Of a stretch of DNA of 64,000 nucleotides, positions 17,405 through 25,851 are shown piece after piece (position 1 is the stretch's first letter; the number at the start of each line of letters is the position of its first letter). The notes beneath the pieces were generated by a model. It was not told the origin of the DNA. It was given only the letters and a program-made list of their open reading frames with translations, and made no database searches. This DNA is from Hymenobacter sp. J193 (lineage in GTDB: Bacteria; Bacteroidota; Bacteroidia; Cytophagales; Hymenobacteraceae), in assembly GCF_024700075.1 (NCBI RefSeq), contig NZ_JAJONE010000001.1, forward strand, positions 2,942,001 through 3,006,000, read 5' to 3'. The translations under genes were made by a program, and so were the position numbers.

Positions 17405-19975
17405 TTAATGAGTTACTACCAGGCGCTGCACCGAAACGCTGCTGCCGGACGCCACGCGCAGGAAGTACGTGCCATTCGCCCAGGCATCGGTAACCAGTGT
17501 ATGGTGCCGGCCCACGATGGTGGCCTGGTGTAGCTGACGGCCGCTCAGGTCGTACACCGTCAGCTGGCTGCGGGCAGCTGCGGGCGCGGCCAGTTCCAGC
17601 CGTACCTGCGCGCTGGCCGGGTTGGGATAGAGCTGCAAGGCCAGCGCGTTGCGGCCGGTAGCGTTGGCCGTGGCCCGGGCCGGGCTGAACTGCAGCAGCC
17701 ACGTCTGGTTGGCCCCCAGCGAAGTCAGATTTACCGACCAGCTGCTGAACCCGCCCCGCGTATCGAGTGAAACACTGCCCACGGCCTGCCCGGAAGCCAT
17801 ATCAGTAACCGTATAGCTGCCGGCCGACAACGACGACACAGCAAGGGTAGGTGCGGCGGGCGTGAGGGCCGCACTGCCCAGGTTGGCCAACACCAGCACG
17901 GCTTCGCGCTCATACACACGGGCATAGCCCAGCAAGGAAGTAGCCGTGGTGGTAAGGGGCAGCAGGTAGCCTTTGCGCAGCGGGGCCGAAGCATTGCGCA
18001 GGCCGATCAGCTTTTTGTAGTGGTTGAGCAGCGAAGCCGGGTCAGCCTGCATGGTGGCTACGTTGGCTTGGGTGTAGTTGGCATTGAGGCCGCGCCAGGG
18101 CGTGCCCGTCGTAAAGCCCCCGTTGGCGCCGGCCGTCCACTGCATGGGCTTGCGCTTGTTTTCGTCGGCACCGGTGCCCAGCATGCCCACTTCCTCGCCG
18201 TAGTACAGAAACGGCACGCCGGGCATGGTGAGATAGAGCGCCGCCGCCTGCTTCATACGGGCTACGTCGTTTTTAAGGGTTTCAAGTACCCGCTCCTGGT
18301 CGTGGTTGGAAAGGAACGTGCCGTACTGGAGCTTGGGGTAGCTTTGGTCCACGAGCTGTAGCTGGCTTTTGATGCCGGCCGCACTGCCTGCGTTCAGGCC
18401 ATTGATAATGGCTGAGCCCAGGTCAAACTCAAAGCAGGCATCCAGCCGGTCGTTGGTCACGTAGGGCACTACTTTCGGCGTGGCCGACCAGGCCTCGCCT
18501 ATCGTAAATGCATCGGCTTTAGTGCCCTTCACCACGTCGTTGAATTCCTCCAGGAGCTGGAAGGTTTCCGGGGTGTCTTCCATCTGCCGGTCGTCCTCGT
18601 CGAGGTATTTCACCGCGTCGAGGCGGTAGCCGTCCACGTCCTTGTTCAGCCAGAAGCGGGTAGCGTCCCACATGCTGTTTTTCAGGTCGGCGTTGCTCCA
18701 GTTCAGGTCGGGCATCCCGCTCCAGAACAAGCCGTAGTAGTAGCTGCTGTTTTTGGGATACCATACCGTCTGCCCCCAGGGGCCGGAGTAGCCAGGGTTG
18801 GTGGCCGACCAGCGGTACCAGTCGCGGTAGGAGTTGGTGGTGTTGGCTGCCGCCTGCGTAAACCACGGGTGCTGGTCGGAAGAATGATTAAGTACCAGGT
18901 CGATGATGACCTTGATGCCGCGGGCGTGGGCGGCCGCCAGAAACGCCTCGAAATCGGCCATGGTGCCGTAATCAGGCTCGGTGGCCTTATAGTTGGTCAC
19001 ATCGTAGCCGTGGTAGCTCGGCGACTCCATCATGGGCATCAGCCAGATGCCGGTGATGCCCAGGTCGGTAGTCGTATTTGGGTCGCCGTCGTTGAGGTAG
19101 TCGAGCTTGGCGGTGAGGCCTTTGAAGTCGCCTTTACCGTCGCCATTGCTGTCGTAGAAGCTGCGCACGAAGATTTCGTAGAACACGGCGTCATTCCACC
19201 AGTGGGTGGTATACTCGGTAGGCAGGGCACCGCAGCTGGCGCAGGAGGCGTAGCAGAGCGTGCCGGTGGTATTCACGTCGGCTGTGGCGCTGATGGTGCG
19301 ATTGAGGTTGCCGGTGCCGTCATTGGTGCCGCATTCGGCCGGCACGGGTTCGGCCTCGGCCCAGGTGGTGCCGTTGATGAACTTGAACTGAAACAGGCCC
19401 GGAGCGGGCAGCAGCACCTCACCCTCGTAGATGCCGTCCTTGTTCAGATCCGCAAGGGGCGTAGCGGCCGGGTCCCAGTCGGCGCCGTAGCCGGCCAGGG
19501 CCTGGAAGTTGCCGGCCACGTGGACGCCCGTTTTGGCCACAGTCTGGCCCTTCATATTCACCGAAAAGCGCAGCACGGTAGCGCAGCCGTTGAAGGCAAT
19601 GGCGGGCAGGCGCAGTGCGGTGGTGCCCACGGTTACCTCGCGGTTGAGGTTGCCGCCGCCGTCGTCCTGCCCGCAGCCGGCAGGCACGGGCTCAGCGCTG
19701 GCCCAGGAGTTGCCGTTGATGAACTTGTAGCGGTAGGTGCCGGCCGGCACATCCACCGTCACTTCGTAGATTTTGTCGCCGTCGGCATCCGTCAGGGCCG
19801 TGGTGGCCGGGTCCCAGTCGGCCGGGAAGCCGGCTTTGCTCTGGAACGTGCCGGCCACGTGTACGCCGCCGGCCGCAACCGTCTGCTGGCGCATATCAAC
19901 CCGAAGCGTGAGCTTGGTGGCGTAGGCGCTGAGGCCGCCGGCCAGCAAGGCAAACAACAGTAGTAAGTGTTTCAT
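17405..19975 (-). CDS. Secreted GH13 alpha-amylase with two N-terminal binding modules and T9SS sorting domain
   Basis: 856 residues. A signal peptide (1-20) is followed by two similar ~90-residue modules (22-115 and 134-230). Each has GVHVAG.F, DWDPA, Y.YKFING/FQFKFING and EPVPA.CG.D..GNLNR, so they are tandem copies of a carbohydrate-binding-like domain. The GH13 barrel follows (~255-700) with nucleophile Asp453 (DGYRLDAVKYL), acid/base Glu494 (TIGEAWS) and the third acid Asp559 (LSNHDQER). The end (~775-856, LQLYPNPASAQVRLEL to VQRLVVTH) is a type A T9SS sorting domain, so export should go through the Por system to the cell surface or medium. Likely substrate starch or maltodextrin. Stands alone, not in a sus-type locus. 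Confidence 0.92.
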   Translation of the reverse strand: MKHLLLLFALLAGGLSAYATKLTLRVDMRQQTVAAGGVHVAGTFQSKAGFPADWDPATTALTDADGDKIYEVTVDVPAGTYRYKFINGNSWASAEPVPAGCGQDDGGGNLNREVTVGTTALRLPAIAFNGCATVLRFSVNMKGQTVAKTGVHVAGNFQALAGYGADWDPAATPLADLNKDGIYEGEVLLPAPGLFQFKFINGTTWAEAEPVPAECGTNDGTGNLNRTISATADVNTTGTLCYASCASCGALPTEYTTHWWNDAVFYEIFVRSFYDSNGDGKGDFKGLTAKLDYLNDGDPNTTTDLGITGIWLMPMMESPSYHGYDVTNYKATEPDYGTMADFEAFLAAAHARGIKVIIDLVLNHSSDQHPWFTQAAANTTNSYRDWYRWSATNPGYSGPWGQTVWYPKNSSYYYGLFWSGMPDLNWSNADLKNSMWDATRFWLNKDVDGYRLDAVKYLDEDDRQMEDTPETFQLLEEFNDVVKGTKADAFTIGEAWSATPKVVPYVTNDRLDACFEFDLGSAIINGLNAGSAAGIKSQLQLVDQSYPKLQYGTFLSNHDQERVLETLKNDVARMKQAAALYLTMPGVPFLYYGEEVGMLGTGADENKRKPMQWTAGANGGFTTGTPWRGLNANYTQANVATMQADPASLLNHYKKLIGLRNASAPLRKGYLLPLTTTATSLLGYARVYEREAVLVLANLGSAALTPAAPTLAVSSLSAGSYTVTDMASGQAVGSVSLDTRGGFSSWSVNLTSLGANQTWLLQFSPARATANATGRNALALQLYPNPASAQVRLELAAPAAARSQLTVYDLSGRQLHQATIVGRHHTLVTDAWANGTYFLRVASGSSVSVQRLVVTH

Positions 19976-20110
19976 GCAGTAGAATTAAGTTGGTCGGCCG
20001 CTTCCCCGCACCGTTGTGCAGGCGCAGTCTTCAACAACCCGCCACGAAAATAGTGCCCCGCTGCTGGCGTACAGGTAAAAACCTGCTTTAATTAACTTTG
20101 GAAACCACAA

Positions 20111-20142
20111 AAAAGCCCGGCCGCACTTGCGGCCGGGCTTTT
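20111..20142 (-). terminator. Terminator after S9 peptidase gene
   Basis: aaaagcccggccgc (20111-20124) and gcggccgggctttt (20129-20142) form a perfect 14-bp stem with a 4-nt loop; on the minus strand it ends in a T-rich run, 17 bp after the stop codon. Confidence 0.85.
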
Positions 20143-20158
20143 CGTACAGGCGGTAGGT

Positions 20159-22213
20159 CTACTTTGCGGCCGGCACCTCGGGCCGGAGCGTGCGGCTCAG
20201 CCACTCAAAGAACACCCGGTTCCAAAGCACCGAGTTCTGAGGCTTGCTGATCCAGTGGCCTTCGTTGGGAAAGTAGAGGAACCGGCTTGGGATACCGCGC
20301 AGCTGCGCCGTGCCGAAGGCTTCCATGCCCTGGCCCTCGGGCACCCGAAAGTCCTTGCCGCCGTGGATGACGAGGATGGGCGTATCCCAGTTCTTCGCAA
20401 ACAGCTGCGGGTTGAACTCGGTGTAGCTTTTGTGCTGGGGTGTTTCCCAGGGCGCGGCCCCGATGTCCTGCTTGGCAAAAAACATTTCCTCGGTGCTGGG
20501 GTACCAGCTTGTGAGGTTGTAGAGGCCGCAGTGGGCAATGAAGGTTTTGAAGCGCCCTTCGTGCTTGCCGGCCAGCAGATACACCGAGTAGCCGCCGTAG
20601 GAGGCGCCCACGCAGCCCAGGCGGGCCTTGTCTACGTAGGGCTCGGCACTCACGGCATCAATGGCGGAGAGGTAGTCGCGGATGGGCTGGCCGCCCCAGT
20701 CGCCGGAGATGCTGTTGTTCCACTCCGTGCCGAAGCCGGGCAGGCCGCGCCGGTTGGGCGCCACCACAATGTAGCCGTTGGCAGCCAGCAGCTGGAAGTT
20801 CCAGCGGTAGGAAAACGCCTGCGTGATGGGGCTCTGCGGGCCGCCCTGGCAGTAGAGCAGGGCCGGGTATTTCTTGCTGGGGTCGAAGTCGGGCGGGTAG
20901 ATGACGTACACCTGCATCTGCTTGCCGTCGGTGGTTTTCACCCAGCGGGCTTCCGTGCGGCTGGTTTTCACCCCGGCCAGCTCCTGCTCGTTGATGCGCG
21001 TCAGGGGCGTTTCGCGGCCCGTTTTCAGGTCGATGCGCACAAGGTCGGCGGGCTGGGCCTGGGTGGTTTTGTTGGCAATGGCTACATCCTTACCAGCCAG
21101 CTCAAAGGCGTTGTAATTGTGGACGCCTTTGGTCAGCTGCTTGATTTTGCCGCCCTTGCTGGCAATGAAAAACAGCTGCTCGGTGCCTTCCAGCACGCTC
21201 ACGAAGTAGATGGTTTTGCCATCGGCGCTCCAGCGGATGTTGGCAGCGGCCTGCTCCGAGCCGGCCGTTATGTCCGCACGCTTCTTCGTCTTGAAGTCAT
21301 ACACCACAATGCCGTTGCGGTCCGACTCGAAGCCGGGCGTGGCCATGCTCAGCCAGGCCACTTTTGAGCCGTCGGGGGAGAAGGCGGGCTCGGTGTCGTA
21401 GCCGCCCAGCCCCTGGCTCAGGTTCTGGGTCTGGCCGGTGCGCACGTCGTAGAGGTAGATGTCGGAGTTAGTGCTTTCGGCCTCGGCTTTGCCCGTGAGC
21501 TTGCGCGAGGTGTACGCCAGCTGGTAGCCGTCGGGCGAAAAAGCCAGCTGCTCGTTGCCGCCGAAGGGCTGCAGGGGTGCATCGAATTTCTCCCCGGCCA
21601 TCACGTCCTTGCCGTAGCCGGTGGGCTTGCCGTCGTCGCCCACGGGCTGGAAGAACACGTGGCCCACGTGCAGGTCATCCCACTGGTTCCAGTGGCGGTA
21701 GTTTAGATCGTCAATGATTTTGGCGTCGGCCTTGGGCAGATCGGGAAACCAGTCCTGCACCGATTTGCCGGTTTTCACGTCCTGGGTGTACAAAATGAAC
21801 TTGCCGGTGGGTGCATACTTCAGGTTGGCCACGCCCGTCTCGGGGAACTGACTCAGCAGCTGCTTGCCCGAGCCGTCGGCATTCATCACGTAAAGCTGCT
21901 CCGAGCCGCCTTCACTGCTCAGGAAGGTGAGCTTGCCATCGGGCCGCCAGTTCAGGGTGCTTTCGGAGCCGGGCGTGGTGGTGAGCTGCCGGGCCGGGCC
22001 GCCCGCTACGGGCACCGTCCAGATGTCGGTGTTGCCTTTGTTGTCGGCCAGGGAGTAGCGCGTCACGGTGTAGGCCACCGTTTTGCGGTCCGGCGACACC
22101 TGCATTTCGCCCAGGCGGCCCAGTTTCCAGAGCAGCTCGGGCGTATAAACAGCGGAAGATTGGGCAGCGGCGGCCAATGGCAGCAGCAGTCCGGCAAAAA
22201 GAAGTCTTTTCAC
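20159..22213 (-). CDS. S9-family prolyl oligopeptidase-like serine peptidase
   Basis: 684 residues. A signal peptide (VKRLLFAGLLLPLAAAAQSS) is followed by a WD40-like/TolB-type beta-propeller (repeats such as DGYQLAYTSRK and FSPDGSKVAWLSM) and a C-terminal alpha/beta-hydrolase. The catalytic triad is visible: Ser in CVGASYGGYSVY, Asp in HGGKDFRVPEGQ, His in NEGHWI. Family members release dipeptides or acylated amino acids from peptides in the periplasm. GTG 22213 is preferred to an ATG 60 codons upstream, because that extension has no signal-peptide character and overlaps the divergent LysR gene. Confidence 0.88.
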   Translation of the reverse strand: MKRLLFAGLLLPLAAAAQSSAVYTPELLWKLGRLGEMQVSPDRKTVAYTVTRYSLADNKGNTDIWTVPVAGGPARQLTTTPGSESTLNWRPDGKLTFLSSEGGSEQLYVMNADGSGKQLLSQFPETGVANLKYAPTGKFILYTQDVKTGKSVQDWFPDLPKADAKIIDDLNYRHWNQWDDLHVGHVFFQPVGDDGKPTGYGKDVMAGEKFDAPLQPFGGNEQLAFSPDGYQLAYTSRKLTGKAEAESTNSDIYLYDVRTGQTQNLSQGLGGYDTEPAFSPDGSKVAWLSMATPGFESDRNGIVVYDFKTKKRADITAGSEQAAANIRWSADGKTIYFVSVLEGTEQLFFIASKGGKIKQLTKGVHNYNAFELAGKDVAIANKTTQAQPADLVRIDLKTGRETPLTRINEQELAGVKTSRTEARWVKTTDGKQMQVYVIYPPDFDPSKKYPALLYCQGGPQSPITQAFSYRWNFQLLAANGYIVVAPNRRGLPGFGTEWNNSISGDWGGQPIRDYLSAIDAVSAEPYVDKARLGCVGASYGGYSVYLLAGKHEGRFKTFIAHCGLYNLTSWYPSTEEMFFAKQDIGAAPWETPQHKSYTEFNPQLFAKNWDTPILVIHGGKDFRVPEGQGMEAFGTAQLRGIPSRFLYFPNEGHWISKPQNSVLWNRVFFEWLSRTLRPEVPAAK

Positions 22214-22334
22214 GGAATACGGGAATTGGGGTGGGACGGCGCCGGCCGGGCCGGGAGTACCGAAACTTCCGGCAAGATAAAAAAACCGTTGCCGTACTTT
22301 GGCGGCTGCTTGTTGCTCCTTTCTCTGCAGTTCT

Positions 22335-23243
22335 ATGCCCGATTTTCGTTTGCGCGTTTTCCAGACGGTGGCCCGGCACCTGAGCTTCACCAAGGCCGCT
22401 CAGGAGCTGTACATCACCCAGCCTGCCGTCACCAAGCACATCCGGGAGCTGGAGCGCACCTATGGGCAGCGGCTGTTTGAGCGCCGGGCGGGGCGCGTCA
22501 CACTCACGGAGGCCGGCCGCCTGCTGCTGCAACACGCCGCGTCCGTAGAGAGCCTCCACCAGCAACTCACCGATCAGCTCTACGCCCTCCACGACGAAGC
22601 CGCCGGCCGCCTGCGCCTAGGCGCCAGCACCACCCTGGCCCAGTACGTGCTGCCACCCATTCTGCCCGCTTTCCAGCGCCGCTACCCGCAAGTGCAGCTT
22701 ACGCTGCTCAACGGCAACTCCGAGCAGATTGCTGAGGCGCTGCTGCACGGCCACCTGGATCTGGGCTTTGTGGAGGGGCAGGCCCACACCCGCGACCTGC
22801 ACTATGAGCTGCTGCTGGAAGATGAGCTGCTGCCCGTGCAACGCGCTACGGCTGCTGGACCGCCCGCCGCGCCGGTCGCCCTGGCGGAACTGCTCCGGCA
22901 CCCGCTGGTGCTGCGGGAACGGGGCTCGGGCACGCTGGAAGTGCTGGAGTTTGCCCTGCGCGAGCAAGGTCTCAAGTTTACCGACTTTGCCGTAGCTCTT
23001 TACCTCGACAACACCGAAGCCATCAAGTCCTACCTCGAAGCTGCCCCCGACTGTCTGGGGTTTGTGTCGCAGCGGGCGTTGGCGAAGGAGCTGCGCGCGG
23101 GGCTGCTGGAAATAGTGCCCATTGCGGGCGTGCGGCTCACGCGTCGTTTCGAGTCGGTGTGGGTGCAGGGACAGCAGCTGGGTACGCCAGCGCAACGGTT
23201 TCTGCGCTTTGCGGCCAATACGCTGAGCAAGTCAGCTAGCTAG
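22335..23243 (+). CDS. LysR-family regulator (YeiE/CysB-like)
   Basis: 302 residues. The N-terminal winged helix-turn-helix is textbook LysR: FQTVARHLSFTKAAQELYITQPAVTKHIRELE. The co-factor binding domain follows (LRLGASTTLAQYVLPPILPAFQ). ATG 22335 (MPDFRLRVF) is chosen; a degenerate -7 box (TACTTTGG, ~22290) lies just upstream. The gene sits directly before a YeiH-type exporter, an arrangement also found as yeiE-yeiH in enterobacteria, and the spacer holds repeated GATAA/TTATC palindromes. It probably controls the exporter gene and possibly itself. Confidence 0.9.
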   Translation: MPDFRLRVFQTVARHLSFTKAAQELYITQPAVTKHIRELERTYGQRLFERRAGRVTLTEAGRLLLQHAASVESLHQQLTDQLYALHDEAAGRLRLGASTTLAQYVLPPILPAFQRRYPQVQLTLLNGNSEQIAEALLHGHLDLGFVEGQAHTRDLHYELLLEDELLPVQRATAAGPPAAPVALAELLRHPLVLRERGSGTLEVLEFALREQGLKFTDFAVALYLDNTEAIKSYLEAAPDCLGFVSQRALAKELRAGLLEIVPIAGVRLTRRFESVWVQGQQLGTPAQRFLRFAANTLSKSAS

Positions 23244-23245
23244 TT

Positions 23246-23289
23246 GATAACTTTAGGTTATCGATGATAATCATTTTTGATTATCGATA
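23246..23289. promoter_or_regulatory. Operator cluster for the LysR regulator
   Basis: Three overlapping palindromic units begin right after the LysR stop: GATAAC-tttag-GTTATC (23246-23262), TTATC-gat-GATAA (23258-23270, fitting the LysR T-N11-A rule) and GATTATCGATA (23279-23289). They end 16 bp before the exporter's -7 box. Binding by the adjacent regulator is inferred. Confidence 0.6.
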
Positions 23290-23304
23290 GGCGAGCGGCT
23301 GCCG

Positions 23305-23312
23305 TACGTTTG
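23305..23312 (+). promoter_or_regulatory. -7 box for the YeiH exporter gene
   Basis: TACGTTTG matches TAnnTTTG perfectly and lies 21 bp before the start ATG at 23334, directly after the operator-like palindromes. Confidence 0.6.
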
Positions 23313-23333
23313 TGGGTAATTCAGGCCCACCCC

Positions 23334-24362
23334 ATGCCCGCCAAAGCTTCTGTCAACCCCCACCTTTCCCTACCCGAGCTACTCAAAAACCTGCAGGATG
23401 CCTTACGCCAGCCCCGGCCGTTAGGCGCCTGGATGCTTACGGGCCAGCAGGTTCTGTTTTTCCTGGCTTTGTTGGTTTGCCTGTCGCCGGCCGGCTCCCC
23501 GCCGCTGGCTTTGGTGTTGGGGCTGCTGGTTGCGCTGGTAGTTGGCAACCCGTTTCCGGCCCAGAGCAAACGCTACACCACACGGCTGCTGCAGTGGTCA
23601 GTTATCGGACTGGGGTTCGGGCTGAACGCGCAGCAGGCTTTGCAGGCCGGCCAGGAAGGGCTGGTGTTTTCGGTGGCTTCCATCTGCGGCACGCTGCTGC
23701 TGGGCTGGCTGCTGGGCCGCTGGCTGGGCATCGACGGGCGTATTTCCCACCTTATTGCCAGCGGTACCGCCATTTGTGGCGGCAGTGCCATTGCGGCGGT
23801 GGGCCCGGTGCTGCGCGCTGGCGAAGGGCAGATGTCGGTGGCCCTGGGCACGGTGTTCATCCTGAATTCGGTGGCGCTGTTTCTGTTTCCGGCCGTGGGC
23901 CATGCCCTGCAGCTCAGCCAGCACCAGTTTGGCCTCTGGGCCGCCATTGCCATTCACGACACCAGCTCCGTAGTAGGCGCCGCCAGCCAGTACGGCGACG
24001 AAGCCCTGCGCATTGCTACCACCGTGAAGCTGGCCCGCGCCCTCTGGATTATTCCGGTAGCGCTGGGCACGGCCCTGTTGTTCAAAACGCCCGGCGCGAA
24101 AGTAGCGCTGCCCTGGTTTATCTTGGGCTTTGTGGGCGCTATGCTGCTCAATACCTATGTGCCCGCGCTGCAGCCCGTAGCTCCGGTTGTGGTGGCCCTG
24201 GCCAAAGTGGGCCTCACCCTGACCTTGTTTCTGATTGGGGCCGGGTTATCCGGCACGGTGCTGCGCTCCGTCGGGTTCCGGCCCTTTGTGCAGGGTGTAT
24301 TGCTGTGGGCGGTGGTTTCCAGCGTTTCACTTTGGGCTATCCTGGAAATGGTGAAGTTGTGA
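23334..24362 (+). CDS. YeiH-family putative sulfate/anion exporter
   Basis: 342 residues with about ten hydrophobic segments. Family hallmarks: SVIGLGFGLNAQQAL, HLIASGTAICGGSAIAAVGPV, AIAIHDTSSVVGAASQYG and GFRPFVQGVLLW. These proteins are annotated as putative sulfate exporters, and some members are implicated in sulfonate or sulfite export; the substrate here is unknown. ATG 23334 fits the -7 box 21 bp upstream. Probable regulation by the preceding LysR protein. Confidence 0.88.
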   Translation: MPAKASVNPHLSLPELLKNLQDALRQPRPLGAWMLTGQQVLFFLALLVCLSPAGSPPLALVLGLLVALVVGNPFPAQSKRYTTRLLQWSVIGLGFGLNAQQALQAGQEGLVFSVASICGTLLLGWLLGRWLGIDGRISHLIASGTAICGGSAIAAVGPVLRAGEGQMSVALGTVFILNSVALFLFPAVGHALQLSQHQFGLWAAIAIHDTSSVVGAASQYGDEALRIATTVKLARALWIIPVALGTALLFKTPGAKVALPWFILGFVGAMLLNTYVPALQPVAPVVVALAKVGLTLTLFLIGAGLSGTVLRSVGFRPFVQGVLLWAVVSSVSLWAILEMVKL

Positions 24363-24437
24363 AAGGTGAAGTTGCGAAACGCAGTCATTGTGAGCGAAGC
24401 AATCCGTTCTGTATAGCACCAGACACGTTTTGCTACT

Positions 24438-24473
24438 AAAAAGCCCCTGACGTACGCACGTCAGGGGCTTTTT
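24438..24473. terminator. Perfect bidirectional terminator
   Basis: aaaaagcccctgacgt (24438-24453) and acgtcaggggcttttt (24458-24473) pair over 16 bp around acgc. It sits between the YeiH gene and the convergent 58-residue gene. Confidence 0.9.
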
Positions 24474-24490
24474 ACGGATTTATGTATGCG

Positions 24491-24667
24491 CTAGCTCTTC
24501 CGGCCGGAGCCGCTCTTTTTGCCGCCGCCATCCTGCTTGTTGACGGTGGCCCAGGCACGTTTTTCGGCTTCTTCTTCCGAAACCCCGCGCTTCTCGTAGC
24601 TTTCTTCAATGTGTTCGGCCTGCCGCTTCTGCTTGTCGGTGTACGCCGATTTATCTCCCTGTGGCAT
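24491..24667 (-). CDS. Small basic/acidic protein of the 'plasmid stabilization' type
   Basis: 58 residues on the minus strand. It starts MPQGDKSAYTDKQKRQAEHI, continues EESYEKRGVSEEEAEKRAW and ATVNKQDGGGKKSGSG, and ends KS. This matches a short widespread protein often annotated as plasmid stabilization protein, with the conserved pattern DK..YTDKQKR.AEHI..GY..RGVS..EAE.RAWATVNK. That name is probably historical; the function is not established. It is preceded by ATG 24667 and ends just before the shared terminator at 24438-24473. Confidence 0.8.
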   Translation of the reverse strand: MPQGDKSAYTDKQKRQAEHIEESYEKRGVSEEEAEKRAWATVNKQDGGGKKSGSGRKS

Positions 24668-24815
24668 GATGTAGAAAGGTTGAGGTGAGAAAAAATCCTA
24701 GGAAGGACGCTTAGCTATACGCGGGCAGGGGCGGGGTGTTATCGTGGAGTTTTTCCCGGGGTTGGCGCCGGGTGGCTATCTTCGCACCAGTCATTTCGCC
24801 CGCCACTTCCTTTGT

Positions 24816-25061
24816 ATGCGCCAGCTGGCCGATATTCCGCATCCCGACGCAAAAATCACCCTGTTCTCCTGGAACGGGAAGTACCTCATTAAGCTCGAAA
24901 AAGGCCCCCTGGAGCAAACGTACAAGGTGAGTGAGCTGGACGTCACCAGCGAAGCCGACGTGTACGCGCTGCTGGACGCGGAATTCATTCAGGCGGCCGT
25001 GCAGCGCTTCACTCTCATGCGCCAGGATCTGCAGGCCGCCTTCGACCGGCAGGGCCTGTAG
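24816..25061 (+). CDS. Small conserved-looking cytoplasmic protein, function unknown
   Basis: 81 residues (MRQLADIPHPDAKITLFSWN...). No signal peptide or membrane segment; a beta-rich first half (KITLFSWNGKYLIKLEKG, LEQTYKVSEL) and a helical second half. I do not recognise a named family. ATG 24816 is chosen because a degenerate -7 box (TATCTTCG, 24776-24783) lies 32 bp upstream. It is the first gene of a tight same-strand run with the next three genes (spacings 34, 33 and a 17-bp overlap), so it likely shares their transcript. Confidence 0.7.
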   Translation: MRQLADIPHPDAKITLFSWNGKYLIKLEKGPLEQTYKVSELDVTSEADVYALLDAEFIQAAVQRFTLMRQDLQAAFDRQGL

Positions 25062-25095
25062 TGGCGCCACTTACCTTGTTTTCCTTTTGCTGACT

Positions 25096-25818
25096 ATGAA
25101 ATATCTCGGATTGTTGACCTTGCTCCTCACGCTGCTGGCCAGCCGACCCGCCGCCGCGCAGCTCTACGAAGTGCGCCCCGGCAGCGTGCAGTTTGAAAAG
25201 CGGGAGCGGGATGCGGTGAAAGTGCAGCTAGATGGCACCGCGCAGTGGACGCGCGAGTTCTGGCAAAGCTGGCTGAAGGACACCTACAACATCAAGTTGA
25301 AGGGTGGCGGCGTGCTGGGCGTGGGCAAGAAGGACGTGATGGAGGCCAAGCAGACGCAGGTGTCGAGCGTATCGGGCAAGCTGCTGGATCTGTATTCCGC
25401 CGTCACGGCGCCCACCGATTCCACCGCTGAGCTGTCGGTGTGGGCGGCGCTGGGACCGGATGCGTTTCTGCACCCCGACAAAACCGTTTCCGAGTACGCG
25501 GCTTTGCGCGGCATGGTGCAGTCGTTTGCCACGGCAGCCCGCCTGAAAGCCTACAAAGAGCAGATTGAGGAAGCCGAGAAGCGCCTCAAGGACGGCGAAA
25601 AGGAAAAGGACGACCTGAACAAGGACATCAAAAACATGCAGTCCAACACCACCGCCAACCTGGCCCGCATCGAAGCCCTGAAAAAGCAGAATATCGAAAA
25701 CACGCTGAAAGCCCGGCAGGATTCGGTGAAGCTCATCGAAAATGCCCGACTGCTGGAAATCCGCAAAGCCCAGCTGCAGCGCCGCAAAGACCGTCTTTCT
25801 GCCCTCGACCGTAAATAA
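25096..25818 (+). CDS. Exported coiled-coil protein, function unknown
   Basis: 240 residues. Signal peptide MKYLGLLTLLLTLLASRPAAAQ, then a compact region to about residue 150, then a strongly charged helix (~150-240, rich in KEQIEEAEKRLKDGEKEKD and ALKKQNIENTLKARQ) that should form a coiled coil. No known family recognised. It lies between an 81-residue protein and a SHOCT membrane protein in a tight cluster and probably works in the periplasm with them. ATG 25096 gives a complete signal peptide; upstream in-frame sequence overlaps the previous gene. Confidence 0.75.
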   Translation: MKYLGLLTLLLTLLASRPAAAQLYEVRPGSVQFEKRERDAVKVQLDGTAQWTREFWQSWLKDTYNIKLKGGGVLGVGKKDVMEAKQTQVSSVSGKLLDLYSAVTAPTDSTAELSVWAALGPDAFLHPDKTVSEYAALRGMVQSFATAARLKAYKEQIEEAEKRLKDGEKEKDDLNKDIKNMQSNTTANLARIEALKKQNIENTLKARQDSVKLIENARLLEIRKAQLQRRKDRLSALDRK

Positions 25819-25851
25819 ACCGGAGCCGCTATTCGGCGGCCGCGCCTTGCT

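Noticed and set aside
19976..20110. Promoter or small RNA upstream of the amylase gene
   Set aside because: No TAnnTTTG element or stable hairpin was seen in this stretch.
24482..24688. Hydrophobic open frame on the plus strand
   Set aside because: It is the shadow of the 58-residue gene on the minus strand, which matches a known small protein.
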